From Aromatoleum diolicum (GTDB lineage: Bacteria; Pseudomonadota; Gammaproteobacteria; Burkholderiales; Rhodocyclaceae): 64,000 nucleotides of DNA. A program made the position numbers and the translations under genes. The stretch covers positions 1 through 64,000 of the forward strand of contig NZ_WTVQ01000009.1 of assembly GCF_012910955.1 (NCBI RefSeq), read 5' to 3'. Below the pieces are notes generated by a model, which saw only the letters and a program-made list of their open reading frames with translations, ran no database searches and was not told where the DNA came from. Below, one piece after another: positions 1 to 13,400 of this stretch (position 1 is its first letter; each line of letters opens with the position of its first letter).

Positions 1-3959
<3,959 letters not shown>

Positions 3960-3993
3960 CCCTGCGGCTCCTGTCTGGCGCGGCGGCGTCCGC

Positions 3994-5091
3994 CTAATCG
4001 TTGAAACGCGCGGCAATGGCGCGGAATTCGTCCTGCAGTTCGACGAAGGCATCGACGATGTCGGGATCGAAATGCGAGCCCCGGCCGTCGCGGATGATTT
4101 CCGCCGCCGCTTCGTGCGACATGCCCTCCTTGTATACGCGCCGGCTGATCAGTGCGTCATACACATCGGCCACCGCCATCAGGCGTGCGGAGATCGGGAT
4201 GGCGTCGCCGGCGATCCCCTCCGGATAGCCCGAGCCGTTCCATTTCTCCTGATGGCAATAGGCGATTTCCTTGGCCAGGCGGAGAAAATCGACGTCCATG
4301 CCGAGCTTCCGCTCCGCATGAAGGATGGCATCGCGGCCCAGCGTCGTGTGCGCCTTCATCGTTTCGAATTCGTCCGCGCTGAAGCGCCCCGGCTTGAGCA
4401 GGATGCGGTCCGGAATGCCGACCTTGCCGATGTCGTGCAGCGGTGCCGACTTGAACAGCAGGTCGATGGTGTTGCCGGCGAGGAACAGGCGGAAGCGCGG
4501 GTGGTCCCTGAGCCGCTCGGCCAGCGCCCTGACGTAGAACTGGGTGCGGCGGATGTGGTTGCCGGTATCGTTGTCGCGGGTCTCCGCCAGCGAGGCCATG
4601 GCCAGGATCGCGACATCCTGGATCGCCGCGAGCTCGCACGTGCGCCGGGCGACCTCGGCTTCGAGATAGGCGTTCTGGTCGCGGAGAAAATCGGCGGCGG
4701 CCTTCACCTGCAGCTGGGTCGCCACGCGCGCGAGCACCACCGGGGGATTGACCGGCTTGGTGATGAAATCGGCCGCGCCCATCGCCAGACCCTTCGTCTC
4801 GTCCTCGGTCGCCGTCATCGCGGTGAGGAAGATGATCGGGATGTCGCGCGTCGCGGGGTCGCCCTTGAGCGCCAGGCACACGTCGTAGCCCGACAGGCCG
4901 GGCATCATGATGTCGAGCAGGATCAGGTCGGGCGCGGGTTCGCCGCGGGCGATGCGCAGGGCCTTCTCGCCGTTGTTGGCAACCTTGATCTTGTAGCGGT
5001 CCTTGAGCAGGCCGGACATGAGCGACAGGTTGTCCGGCGTGTCGTCCACCACCAGGACCGTCGCCTTCTCGGTGAGATTCGGTGCATCCAT
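3994..5091 (-). CDS. Response regulator with HD-GYP cyclic-di-GMP phosphodiesterase domain
   Basis: A protein of 365 residues. Residues 10-130 form a receiver domain with acidic pocket D16/D17, phospho-acceptor Asp60 and conserved Lys112 in TKP. A short helical linker leads to an HD-GYP domain: an HxxxT-type histidine at 179, the metal-binding pair His219-Asp220 in an HDIGK motif, and a GYP signature near 274. Proteins of this class (RpfG-like) hydrolyse cyclic-di-GMP, so output is probably second-messenger control rather than transcription. Start chosen at 5091, where AGGGGAAG precedes the ATG; an upstream in-frame extension lacks a binding site and has poor composition. It is the first gene of a two-gene unit with the hybrid kinase. 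Confidence 0.92.
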   Translation of the reverse strand: MDAPNLTEKATVLVVDDTPDNLSLMSGLLKDRYKIKVANNGEKALRIARGEPAPDLILLDIMMPGLSGYDVCLALKGDPATRDIPIIFLTAMTATEDETKGLAMGAADFITKPVNPPVVLARVATQLQVKAAADFLRDQNAYLEAEVARRTCELAAIQDVAILAMASLAETRDNDTGNHIRRTQFYVRALAERLRDHPRFRLFLAGNTIDLLFKSAPLHDIGKVGIPDRILLKPGRFSADEFETMKAHTTLGRDAILHAERKLGMDVDFLRLAKEIAYCHQEKWNGSGYPEGIAGDAIPISARLMAVADVYDALISRRVYKEGMSHEAAAEIIRDGRGSHFDPDIVDAFVELQDEFRAIAARFND

Positions 5092-5359
5092 GTGTCTTCC
5101 CCTTGCAGCCGATGGAGCGGAAGCGACGTCGCCGCAGCCTTTCCGTTTGACGCGCGGCGCCGTGAGCTTCGCACATTCAACCCCCGCTCCGCCTCCCAGG
5201 CAACAGGAATTCGGCACTTCGCGCAGCCCGGCGCGTCGCGTTGCATGGCAGATGCCAGTGCGCGCGCGCCATGCAGGCCGATACATGGCGAACGGGATTG
5301 GGCTAAACTCTCGCCCGACCCTGCATATGCGGGATAACCCCATGACTGGAGCGTAAAAC
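5092..5359. promoter_or_regulatory. Intergenic region between divergent HD-GYP regulator and OmpA-like gene
   Basis: These 268 bases lie between divergent start codons, so both promoters should be here. A GCATATGC palindrome sits at about 5322-5330, just upstream of the OmpA-like gene. I see no strong sigma70 pair and no small gene. Confidence 0.3.
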
Positions 5360-5839
5360 ATGTTCGATCAGGAAGACGGCGAACTCAATGTCGTCATCGG
5401 TGTGCTTTTCGGTGTCATTGCGCTGGTGATCGCGCTGGTCATCGGACTCGGCACCTGGAAGCTGCGTGCGGCCGATGCACCGGTTGCGGCGGCAGCAGGC
5501 GGATTCGTCGAGGTCGCGGAAGTGGGCGAGGCGCTGGTGAAGATCTATTTCGACCTCGGCGTGACGACGCTCCCCGCGGACGCGCCGGCCGATGTGGCGA
5601 CGGTTGTCGTCGCGCTGGACGCTGCGCCGGGGAAGAGGGTGCTGCTGTCGGGTTTTCATGATGAAAGCGGGAGTGCTGCGGTAAACGCCGAAGTGGCGAA
5701 AAACCGCGCGCTGTCGGTGCGCGATGCGCTGGTCGCGGCCGGCGTGCCCGCCGAGCGCGTGCTGCTGCGTCGTCCGGCGGTGACGCTGGGCGGGGGCGAT
5801 GCGGCTGAAGCGCGTCGCGTCGAGGTCCGCGTACAGTAA
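5360..5839 (+). CDS. Membrane-anchored OmpA-like (C-terminal peptidoglycan-binding-type) protein
   Basis: A protein of 159 residues. A short acidic N-terminus is followed by one hydrophobic segment (about residues 10-33), then a periplasmic domain with the OmpA-C pattern: an IYFDLG strand near 58, a GFHDESG turn in the place of the usual GHTDxxG, and the N-x-x-L-S-x-x-R helix (NRALSVRDAL). The family binds peptidoglycan through an Asp and an Arg in these motifs, and both are present. GGAG lies ten bases before the ATG. It is monocistronic and followed at once by an intrinsic terminator. The anchor is a membrane helix rather than a lipoprotein or beta-barrel. Precise role unknown. Confidence 0.8.
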   Translation: MFDQEDGELNVVIGVLFGVIALVIALVIGLGTWKLRAADAPVAAAAGGFVEVAEVGEALVKIYFDLGVTTLPADAPADVATVVVALDAAPGKRVLLSGFHDESGSAAVNAEVAKNRALSVRDALVAAGVPAERVLLRRPAVTLGGGDAAEARRVEVRVQ

Positions 5840-5867
5840 GCGGCACCGGTTCAGCAGCCAACGAATC

Positions 5868-5891
5868 AGCCGGGGACTCCCCGGCTTTTTT
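5868..5891 (+). terminator. Rho-independent terminator after OmpA-like gene
   Basis: An eight-base stem (AGCCGGGG with CCCCGGCT), a three-base loop and a run of six T. It starts 28 bases after the stop codon. Confidence 0.9.
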
Positions 5892-6030
5892 GTGTGCGCC
5901 AGGCACCGTTGCGCGGCGCGGCTCGCTGCCGAGGCTCGCGCCCTCGCGGTCCCTACATCCGCCACCCGGTCCACGGCCGCGTGGCGGATATACTTTGGCT
6001 TTCCCCAATAACATGGAACAAGGAGCCTGC

Positions 6031-6498
6031 ATGTCCGCCCTGCATAATCGGCCTGCCCGCCAGCCCCTCCGCCCCGCACGGCGCCTTGCGCTGAGCGCCG
6101 TCGCCGTGCTCGCGACACTGCTCGGCGCCTGCGGCAAGCCGCAAAGCGAGGATCCGGAAGCCCGCGCGCGCCTGATCGAGCCGATCGCACGCGTCGTGCT
6201 GAAAGTGCAGAAGGTCGCTGCGGGCAACCGCAGCGGCGAACAGATATATCAGGGCACCTGCGCCGGCTGCCATGCCTCGGGGGCACTCAACGCACCGAAG
6301 GCCGGCGACACCGCCGCGTGGGCGCCGCGCATCGCGCAGGGTTTCGACACGCTGACGAAAAACGCGATCAGCGGTATCCGCCAGATGCCGCCGCGCGGCG
6401 GCGGCGCCGATCTGACCGACACGGAAGTACGCCGTGCGGTCGCCCATCTCGCCAACTCGGGCGGGGCGAAATTCGAGGAACCCCCGATCGCGAAATAG
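6031..6498 (+). CDS. Cytochrome c5-like mono-haem protein, probable lipoprotein
   Basis: A protein of 155 residues, start at the ATG preceded by AAGGAG (6020-6025). The N-terminus has arginines, a hydrophobic stretch and a lipobox-like LGAC with Cys34, so it may be lipid-anchored. The haem site is C77-A-G-C80-H81, the likely axial methionine is M119 in a QMPPRGG loop, and the APKAGD and WAPR segments match the cytochrome c5 family. The family carries electrons between periplasmic or membrane complexes and terminal enzymes. It is a single-gene unit facing an unrelated secreted protein; no oxidase gene is adjacent, so the partner is unknown. Confidence 0.88.
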   Translation: MSALHNRPARQPLRPARRLALSAVAVLATLLGACGKPQSEDPEARARLIEPIARVVLKVQKVAAGNRSGEQIYQGTCAGCHASGALNAPKAGDTAAWAPRIAQGFDTLTKNAISGIRQMPPRGGGADLTDTEVRRAVAHLANSGGAKFEEPPIAK

Positions 6499-6505
6499 GG
6501 GCCAC

Positions 6506-6532
6506 CCGCGCGCCGGGACACGTGGCGCGCGG
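6506..6532. terminator. Possible hairpin between convergent genes
   Basis: Nine-base inverted repeat CCGCGCGCC / GGCGCGCGG with a nine-base loop, between the cytochrome stop and the convergent secreted-protein gene. There is no T-run, so termination is only suggested. Confidence 0.4.
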
Positions 6533-6567
6533 CATTCGCCGATGCCGTCGCGCCGTGTCGTTGCCGG

Positions 6568-7131
6568 TCAACGCACGAGGCAGACGTGGCCGGTAAAACT
6601 CATGTCAACCGCGCCGGCGCAATTGATCGTGCCTTCGATGTACAGCCGCCCGCCACCGGTGGGGGAGAACTGTCCGCGTCCGGCCTGCGGGTCGGAAATC
6701 TCGCGAAAGCTTCCGTATTGCAGGTCCATGCCGGGGATGCCGCAGGAGCCGAAGTTCGGCAAGCCGTCGAATCGGCTGATCGAGATGACCTGCGAATGGA
6801 TGCTGTCGACAGCGTTTTCGGCCTGGAGGGTGTCATCGCAAACGACCGAATGCGTGAAACCGCCAAAGGAACCATCCGGATTCAAGAAGGCCTTGCCGTG
6901 GATGCCGCATTTGAGCTTCTTCGAGCCAGCCAGCGTCCCCTGCAGCGTGCCGAGCGTATCGCCCGGCCCGAGCGAGTTGTTGAGGATCTTCCCGGCGATG
7001 GGCACCAGTTTGCCCGGGGCTTCGCAGGGACGTTCGTCCGCGCTCGCGGCGCCAGGTACAAGGGCGAGTGCGGCGAGCGCTACCGCGGCCGCGCTGGATC
7101 GAATCCGGGAATTCCTCATCATTGCTTTCAT
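6568..7131 (-). CDS. Secreted protein of unknown function with six cysteines
   Basis: A protein of 187 residues that I do not recognise. Start at 7131 is set by GGTGGAGG eight to ten bases upstream. Residues 1-32 form a signal peptide (basic MMRNSR start, alanine-rich core, cleavage expected after ASA). The mature part has six cysteines spread along its length, suggesting disulphides, and many Gly/Ser turns with alternating hydrophobic residues, which suggests a small beta-rich secreted domain. It is monocistronic, between a cytochrome and the tetrathionate sensor, and not obviously linked to either. Confidence 0.65.
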   Translation of the reverse strand: MKAMMRNSRIRSSAAAVALAALALVPGAASADERPCEAPGKLVPIAGKILNNSLGPGDTLGTLQGTLAGSKKLKCGIHGKAFLNPDGSFGGFTHSVVCDDTLQAENAVDSIHSQVISISRFDGLPNFGSCGIPGMDLQYGSFREISDPQAGRGQFSPTGGGRLYIEGTINCAGAVDMSFTGHVCLVR

Positions 7132-7403
7132 TGCCTGGCCTCCACCAAAATTTGTATCGAAGCACCCCGTGGTGCCGCGACAGGAAACAGCCCTGCCACG
7201 GAACATAATCCATGTTCAATCAAAGGCATATTCATTTGTGGAAATTGGTTTTCCGAGGGCATTGTAAAGGGAGCCGATCCGCGGCCATGCAGCTGACGCC
7301 GCGGCATCCGTGACGAACTACACACACACGGACTTGCGGTCTCCTGCGCGGCATGGCATGACGGCGGCTTGACCCGTGGAGCCGAAGGCGTGATGCTTGC
7401 GTG
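7132..7403. promoter_or_regulatory. Intergenic region upstream of ttrS and of the divergent secreted-protein gene
   Basis: About 270 bases of lower GC than its surroundings, with a small dyad GGAAA-N5-TTTCC at about 7239-7253. It should carry two divergent promoters. An exact 11-base tandem repeat (GTGATGCTTGC twice, 7390-7411) covers the start of ttrS. I see no other gene. Confidence 0.35.
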
Positions 7404-9239
7404 ATGCTTGCAACTACCGGCGCGCGGCACTACCTGTTCGGTGCAGCGCTGTTCCTCCTCGCCGCCCTCGCACCGGTGCGCGCATACGCGGTGGACGACG
7501 CCGGCGCGGTGCGCATTGGCGTGCTCGCCTTCCTCGGCGCCGAAGCCGCGATCAACGAATGGTCGCCGGTGGTGCGCCGCCTGCAGGCGGCCATGCCCGG
7601 GCGCAAAGTCAGCCTTGTGCAACTCGACCACCGCGGCCTGCACGATGCGTCGGCCGCGGGCGAGATCGATTTCGTCATCACCAACCCGGGCCACTATGTC
7701 GAACTCGAGGCCGTGCTTGGCGCAAGCCGTATCCTGACGCTGGACCCCGGGCCGGCGCGCACCCCCGAACGGGCGATCGGATCGGCGGTGATCGTGAAGG
7801 CCGGCAGCGGCGACTTGCGCACGCTCACCGACCTGCGCGGACGGCGCGTCGCGGTCGTCGCGCGCGAGGGCTTCGGCGGCTTCCAGCTCGTGTGGCGCGA
7901 ACTGGCGGCCCTGGGTATCGACCCGGAACGCGATTTCGCCGGCCTGAAGGTCGTCGGCCTGCCGATGAACCGGGTGTTCGACGCCGTCGCGCGTGGTGAG
8001 GCCGATGCCGGCATCGTGCGCAGCTGCCTGCTCGAAAGTCGCGAGGAATGGCGCAGCGCGTTCCGGGTGCTCGGCGCACGCAGCGAACCGGATTTTCCGT
8101 GCGCAAGCTCGACGCGCCTGTACCCCGACTGGCCGCTCGCGACGCTGCGTCACACCCCGGCGGCGCTGGCGAAGGAGGTGGCGATCGCGCTGCTGGCGAT
8201 GTCGGAAGCCGAGGACGGCATGGCGTGGGCCGTGCCGGCCGACTACCAGGCGGTGCACGAGATGTTCCGCGAGCTGCAGATCGGGCCGTATGCCTATCTG
8301 CGCGAACCGACGCTGATGACGCTCGCCGAGCGCTACTGGCGCTGGGTTGTCGCGCTCGCAGTGTTGCTCGCGGCGTGGATCCTGTACACGGTGCGCGTCG
8401 AACACCAGGTCCATACCCGCACCGCGGAACTGCGCACGGCACTCGCGGTGCGCGAGGCGCTCGAAGCGCGCATCCGCGCGAACCAGGAACAGGCCGACCA
8501 CCTGTCACGGCTGTCGGTGCTCGGCGAACTGTCGGGCACGCTTGCGCACGAGCTGAACCAGCCGCTCGCCGCGATCGGCAACTACGCCCAGAGCCTCGTC
8601 CGGCGCGTCGACAATGGCCGTCTCACCAATGATGCGGTGCGCGAGGCCGCGGGCGAAATCGCCGGCCAGGCCGAGCGCGCCGCGGGCATCCTCGCCCGCA
8701 TCGGCGGTTTCGCGAAGAAGCGCGCCGCGGTGCGCGAGCGTGTTGCGCCGGTCACCATCGTCCGTGAGGCGATCGCGCTGTTCCGCGGCATGCTGGCGAA
8801 TGCGCCCGAGGTGAGGCTGACGGACGAGACCCGGCCGGGAACGACGGTCGAGATCGATCCGTTGCAAGTCCAGCAGGTGTTGCTGAACCTGCTGAAGAAC
8901 GCCTGCGACGCGACGCGCGGGCTCGCGCCGGAGCGCCAGCGGCTGCTCGTGCACATCACTCGGGGTGGTGACGGGAACGTGCACATGGCGGTGCGCGACT
9001 TCGGCACCGGGCTCGACGCAACGAGCCGAGACCGGCTGTTCGAGCCCTTCTTCACGACCAAACCGGACGGGCTGGGACTGGGCCTGTCGATCTGTCGTAC
9101 GATTGCCGAGGCGCACCGCGGCCGCCTGACCGCCGAAGCCCCTGTCGACGGCACCGGCTGCGAATTCGTCCTGAGCCTGCCCTCGTGCGCCCCTGCAACC
9201 ACGCCTGACGCCCGACCCGACGATGCTGCCGACCGATGA
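7404..9239 (+). CDS. ttrS: TtrS-like sensor histidine kinase with PhnD-type periplasmic binding domain
   Basis: About 611 residues. A signal peptide or membrane helix (residues 8-29) precedes a periplasmic domain of the PhnD/transferrin-like binding-protein family (about 36-280, with an FVITNPGHYVEL segment). A membrane helix near 312-331 leads to the kinase core: phospho-acceptor His382 in a LAHELNQPL motif and HATPase motifs NLLKNACDAT and GLGLGLSI. This layout is that of TtrS, the tetrathionate sensor, and the downstream ttrR and ttrBCA genes support it. Start: ATG at 7404 is used, with GTG at 7401 in frame; an earlier ATG at 7393, better placed after GAAGG, reads only three codons before stopping. 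Its 3' end overlaps ttrR by 17 bases, implying translational coupling. Confidence 0.88.
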   Translation: MLATTGARHYLFGAALFLLAALAPVRAYAVDDAGAVRIGVLAFLGAEAAINEWSPVVRRLQAAMPGRKVSLVQLDHRGLHDASAAGEIDFVITNPGHYVELEAVLGASRILTLDPGPARTPERAIGSAVIVKAGSGDLRTLTDLRGRRVAVVAREGFGGFQLVWRELAALGIDPERDFAGLKVVGLPMNRVFDAVARGEADAGIVRSCLLESREEWRSAFRVLGARSEPDFPCASSTRLYPDWPLATLRHTPAALAKEVAIALLAMSEAEDGMAWAVPADYQAVHEMFRELQIGPYAYLREPTLMTLAERYWRWVVALAVLLAAWILYTVRVEHQVHTRTAELRTALAVREALEARIRANQEQADHLSRLSVLGELSGTLAHELNQPLAAIGNYAQSLVRRVDNGRLTNDAVREAAGEIAGQAERAAGILARIGGFAKKRAAVRERVAPVTIVREAIALFRGMLANAPEVRLTDETRPGTTVEIDPLQVQQVLLNLLKNACDATRGLAPERQRLLVHITRGGDGNVHMAVRDFGTGLDATSRDRLFEPFFTTKPDGLGLGLSICRTIAEAHRGRLTAEAPVDGTGCEFVLSLPSCAPATTPDARPDDAADR

Positions 9240-9855
9240 TTGCGTGATCCATGTCGTGGACGACGATGCGGCCTTTCGCCGCTCACTGGTCTTCCTGCTC
9301 GAATCGGTCGGCTGGCATGTCGCCAGTCATGCCTCGGCGGAAGACTATCTCGCGGTGAGCGACGCGCCGCCCGCTGCGCCCGGCTGTCTGGTGCTCGACA
9401 TCCGCATGCCGACAATGAGCGGACTCGAACTGCAGGAGCGACTGCAAGCACGCGGCGCGCTGCCGCCAATCATCTTCATCACCGGTCACGGCGACGTCGA
9501 ACTCGCAGTGCAGGCGATGAAGCATGGTGCGTGCGATTTCCTGCAGAAGCCGTTCAAGGATCAGGCGCTGCTCGACGCGGTCGCCAGCGCCGTGCGACGC
9601 AGCGTCGAGGACCGCTCACGCAATGCACTGCGCGACGAGGCAACGGCGCGGCTTGGCCGCCTGTCACCACGCGAACAGGAAGTCGCGCGCCTGGTCGCGC
9701 AAGGCCTGCCGAACAAGCTCGTCGCGCGCGAACTCGATATCAGCGAGAAGACGGTGCATGTGCACCGCCAGCATGTGATGGAAAAGACCGAAGTGGGCAG
9801 CGCCGCCGAACTCGCGCGCCTGATGCTGCGCGCAGATCCCGCCGCGCTCGATTGA
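9223..9855 (+). CDS. ttrR: TtrR-like response regulator, FixJ/LuxR family
   Basis: A protein of 210 residues. The N-terminal receiver has the acidic pair DDD near residues 10-12, phospho-acceptor Asp in LVLDIRMP (near 58), and KPF near 110. The C-terminal GerE/LuxR helix-turn-helix runs from LSPREQEVARL through the recognition helix SEKTVHVHR. The gene overlaps the end of ttrS, so sensor and regulator are co-translated. In the known system, phosphorylated TtrR activates ttrBCA; here that operon is on the opposite strand, its promoter probably upstream of 15438. Naming rests on context, since receiver-LuxR proteins are numerous. Confidence 0.85.
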   Translation: MLPTDDCVIHVVDDDAAFRRSLVFLLESVGWHVASHASAEDYLAVSDAPPAAPGCLVLDIRMPTMSGLELQERLQARGALPPIIFITGHGDVELAVQAMKHGACDFLQKPFKDQALLDAVASAVRRSVEDRSRNALRDEATARLGRLSPREQEVARLVAQGLPNKLVARELDISEKTVHVHRQHVMEKTEVGSAAELARLMLRADPAALD

Positions 9856-9915
9856 GCGGCGCGCCGGCGCTCGCGCAGGCATCCGTCCGCCCACGCCGAT
9901 GCGTGCTTGCCGTGC

Positions 9916-10308
9916 CTAGCGGCCGGGCCCGCCGCCCATGCCGCCGCCTGGCCCCATGCCTCCACCCGGCCCCATGCCGCCGCCCGCCCCGGACCCGGGG
10001 CCCATGCCACCGGGCCCCATCATCCGTCCGCCCCGCATCGGCGGCTCGTCCGGCAGCGTCACGCCGCGCTCTTTCGCGCGCTGCATCATCCGCGCATGGT
10101 GCTCGGTGCGGATCTGCTCGCGCTCTTCGAGCGTCTTTGCGGCGCGCATCCGGTCGCGAAGTTCGGTACGTTCCTGCGGCGTCATGATCTGCGAGCCGTA
10201 GAGCGGCGCATCGTCAGCGATCGGCGGCAAACCGCCGGCCGGCTGGGCGTAGGCGCCGCCCGCCATCAATGCGGCAGCACACGCCGCAATCAGTATCCTG
10301 TGTTTCAT
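9916..10308 (-). CDS. Small secreted protein with Gly/Met/Pro-rich tail
   Basis: About 130 residues, start at 10308 with GGAGG five bases upstream. Residues 1-22 are a signal peptide ending in GAYA-Q. The middle (about 42-85) is a charged helical segment rich in Arg, Glu and Met that begins MTPQERTELRDRM, similar in character to LTxxQ/Spy-type periplasmic helical proteins. The last 35 residues are a repeat of GMGPGG units ending in GPGR. Methionine- and glycine-rich tails can bind soft metals, but no binding site is proved. It sits downstream of ttrA in the same direction, 144 bases after its stop, and has its own AT-rich upstream region, so it may be separately transcribed. Function unknown. 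Confidence 0.72.
   Translation of the reverse strand: MKHRILIAACAAALMAGGAYAQPAGGLPPIADDAPLYGSQIMTPQERTELRDRMRAAKTLEEREQIRTEHHARMMQRAKERGVTLPDEPPMRGGRMMGPGGMGPGSGAGGGMGPGGGMGPGGGMGGGPGR
9938..10020. repeat. Short tandem repeat encoding GMGPGG units
   Basis: Four to five imperfect copies of an 18-base unit (CCGCCGCCTGGCCCCATG-like on the plus strand) inside the 3' end of the small secreted-protein gene. Copy number could vary by slippage. Confidence 0.7.
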
Positions 10309-10320
10309 CGGAACCTCCAT

Positions 10321-10452
10321 CGTATGTCATCGACACGCACATCTGCCACCCGGCAGCCACCGAAGGCATCCGGGTGCCATTCCGATTCAATATAGACCTT
10401 CGCTTATATATAGGGTCATCCTGTTACATCCCGTTTTGATAATCCCGGAAAC
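10321..10452 (-). promoter_or_regulatory. AT-rich region upstream of the Gly/Met-rich protein
   Basis: Between ttrA's stop and the small protein there is a marked AT-rich patch (about 10388-10413, with TATATATA). On the minus strand CTATAT occurs twice, about 17 bases apart. This suggests an independent promoter for the small gene; no convincing terminator for ttrA is visible. Confidence 0.35.
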
Positions 10453-13400
10453 TCAGATCCTCATCAGTTTCGCCGGCAGGCCGTTGCGCACCGAGGTGCC
10501 GGACACTGCATCCACCCAGATCGCTTGATTGCCGCGCGTCGGGTCGGCGAGGCCGAGGTCATTGAGATTCACCCCCGCGCGCAGGTCCGGGCGCTCCGGC
10601 TGACGCGCGTCGCCCAGCGTGTGCGCGCGCGCCCCCAGCTCGCGGTGGCCGTAGCCATGCTCGACCGCGAGCACGCCGCGCATCACGCCTTCATGCACGA
10701 TCACGCGGCAGGTCGCCTCGCCGCCGGGCGTCTGGATGCGCGCGAGATCGCCCGTCGCGAGCCCCAACCGCGCTGCGTCTTCGGGATGCACGATCACCGG
10801 GTTGTCCGGGTGCAGCGACGTGATGCGTGTCGCGATGCTGTAGGAATTCTGCAGCGCCGACTTGTAGCTGACGACGAGTAGCGGCCAGTCGCTCTCCTTG
10901 TGCACGTCGCGCATCGGCGTGCCATCGGCGAAGGCGGGCGGCTGCCAGGTCGCGCAGCCGGTGAAGCGCTTGCCGGTAAGGCTGTTCTTCGTGCCGCCGA
11001 CGTTGTCGTTCCACAGCCACAGCGCGTTCTTGAAGCGGTTGGTCTGCCATTCGGGGTTCGTTTCGTCCTGCGCCTCCTTCGCCGGCTGGTAGCGGCCGCC
11101 GCGCGTGTAGAGGAAAGCCACCTTGCGCCACTCGTCGGGCTTCAGCGTCGCTTCGAGCAGCGGACGCAGGCGTTCGACGCCGGACAGCGCGAGATCCTCG
11201 TCGGTCGCGTCGCCGACCGGCGCCTTGCCGCCGAAGGCGACGTTCGCGCCGCCGCGCAGGTACCAGTCCTCGGGCCGTTCGAGCGGCAGGCGATTGCCTT
11301 CGATGTCGGCGAGCCCCGCCGGGCCGAAGCCCGGCAGTTTCATCGCCTGCGCCAGCGCAATGAACAGGGTTTCCATGCCGATCGCCGGAGCGTCGGGCGC
11401 ATGCGAGGTCTTGGCGGCCTTCGGCTCGACGACCGGCCAGCGCGCGGTCGTCGCTTTCGTCGGCACACCGTTCCACGGTGCCGACCAGCCCCAGCTCTCG
11501 TACATCAGCGAATCGGGCACGATGTAGTCGGCGAACGCATTGCTCTCGTTGATCAGCGGATCGACCGACACGATCAGCGGCAGCTTCTTCGGGTCGGCGA
11601 GCGCCTTCTCGACCAGCGGGCGCAGGCCGGCGATGCCGTACAGCGGGTTCGAACTCCACAGGATCAGCGCCTTCACGCCGTACGGATAGCCGCGCAACAT
11701 CGCGGGGAACCACTCGGTGCCGAGGCCCGGTGCGTTCGGAAACCACGCGTCGCGCGCCGGATAGGCCTTGCCTGCGGCCTTGCGACGCGCGAACTCGGCG
11801 GATTTCTCGTACGGCACGTTGCGCCCGAGCGGCGTACCCTTCGGTTTCACCGCGCCGGGGAAGGTCTCGAGCTCGTAGCGCGGACCGGCGCCGGCGTCCT
11901 TGAAGCCGCCGCCATTGACGACGAAGCCGCCCTTCCAGTTGAGGTTGCCGATCAGCGCGTTGAGCGTGACGACGGCGTATGCGTTATAGAAGCCGTTACC
12001 GGCCATCATGCCGCCGTGGGCGATCGCGCAGGCCTTGCGGCCGTGACGGGTGAATTCGTCGGCGAGGCCGGTGATCACCGCTTCGGGTACGCCGCAGATC
12101 CCCGCGTACTCGGCAAGGCCCAACTTCAGCGCCGATTCGCGCAGCAGTTCGAACGCGGTATTCACCGCCAGCTTCCTGTCGCCGACCATGACCGGAGCCG
12201 CTGCTTCCAGCGGCGCCGGACCGGTCGCCACGTCGGCCGGCATCGGCTTGCCGTCGGGCCCCTGCACGAGATAGGGATCGGCGTCCTTGTGCTTCTCTTC
12301 TTCCGCGACCGCGATGCCGATGTCCGAACCGCGCAGGAAGCGCCCTTCCCGCGGGTGCCCCTTCTCGGCGACGACGAGCCAGCTCGCGTTGGTGAAGGAC
12401 GGCTCGCCCGCGGCTTCCGCGGCGTTCAGGTTCGGGTAGCCAAGGTAGGCGGTGTTGACGCGCCCGTTCTCGAACATCCAGCGCATCATGCCCATCACCA
12501 GCGCACCGTCGGTGCCCGGGCGGATCGGCACCCAGCGGCCGCGCTCGCCGGCGGCGCGGTTGTCGGCGTTGGTCAGCACCGGGTCGATGACGACGTATTC
12601 GAGGCGGCCTTCGCTGCGCCCTTTCGCGAGCAGGGTGCCGGTGCGCTTGAACGGGTTGCCGGCATTGCCCGGCGCGGTGCCGATGAAAAGCACGAACTCG
12701 GCGTTCGCGAGGTCCGGCTTCGCGTGCGGCATCTTCTTCAGGTCACCGAACAGCGCGCCCGAACCGGAGCGATAGGCGCCGCCGCAATAGGAGCCGTGGC
12801 CGACAAAGTTGAGCGTGCCGTAGGCCTGGTTCCAGAAACGCCGGGCGAAGGGCTCGCGGCCGTCATTGACGCTCGACAGCAGCGCGACCTGGTTCACCTT
12901 CGGACCGAGTTCGGGTGCGTCCGGGTCGATCGGCGTCGCCAGGTCGCGCAGCGCGGCGAAGCCCTCCACATGGCCTTCGCCGAAGAGATCACCGCCTTCG
13001 ACGAGTTCCCTCACGAGCTGCTCGAACGAGATCGGCTGCCACTGGCCGCCGTTGCGCGGGCCGACGCGCTTCAAAGGCGTCAGCACGCGGAACGGCGAGT
13101 TCATCTGGTCCATCGCCGCGTTGCCGCGCCCGCAGGCGGTCGAGCGGCCCGCGAGGCCCTTGTCCTGGAAACGCGACAGCGCCACCAGACTGTCCCTCAC
13201 GGACGCCTTCATCGGCAGATGCGGCTCGGTCGACAGCGGGCTGTACGGGTTGCCCGCCACACGGATCACGTTGCCGCTCGCGCGGTCGACGCGCACGCGC
13301 ACGCCGCACTGCGTCGTGCAGCCGAGGCAGGCGGTGTAGCTCACCTGCTGGTTCGGGTTCGGGCGTAGCGCGCCGGTGGCCGGATCGACGCTGAATTCCG

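Noticed and set aside
10900-13368. Plus-strand open frame of 822 codons
   Set aside because: Antisense to ttrA; no motif and typical shadow composition.
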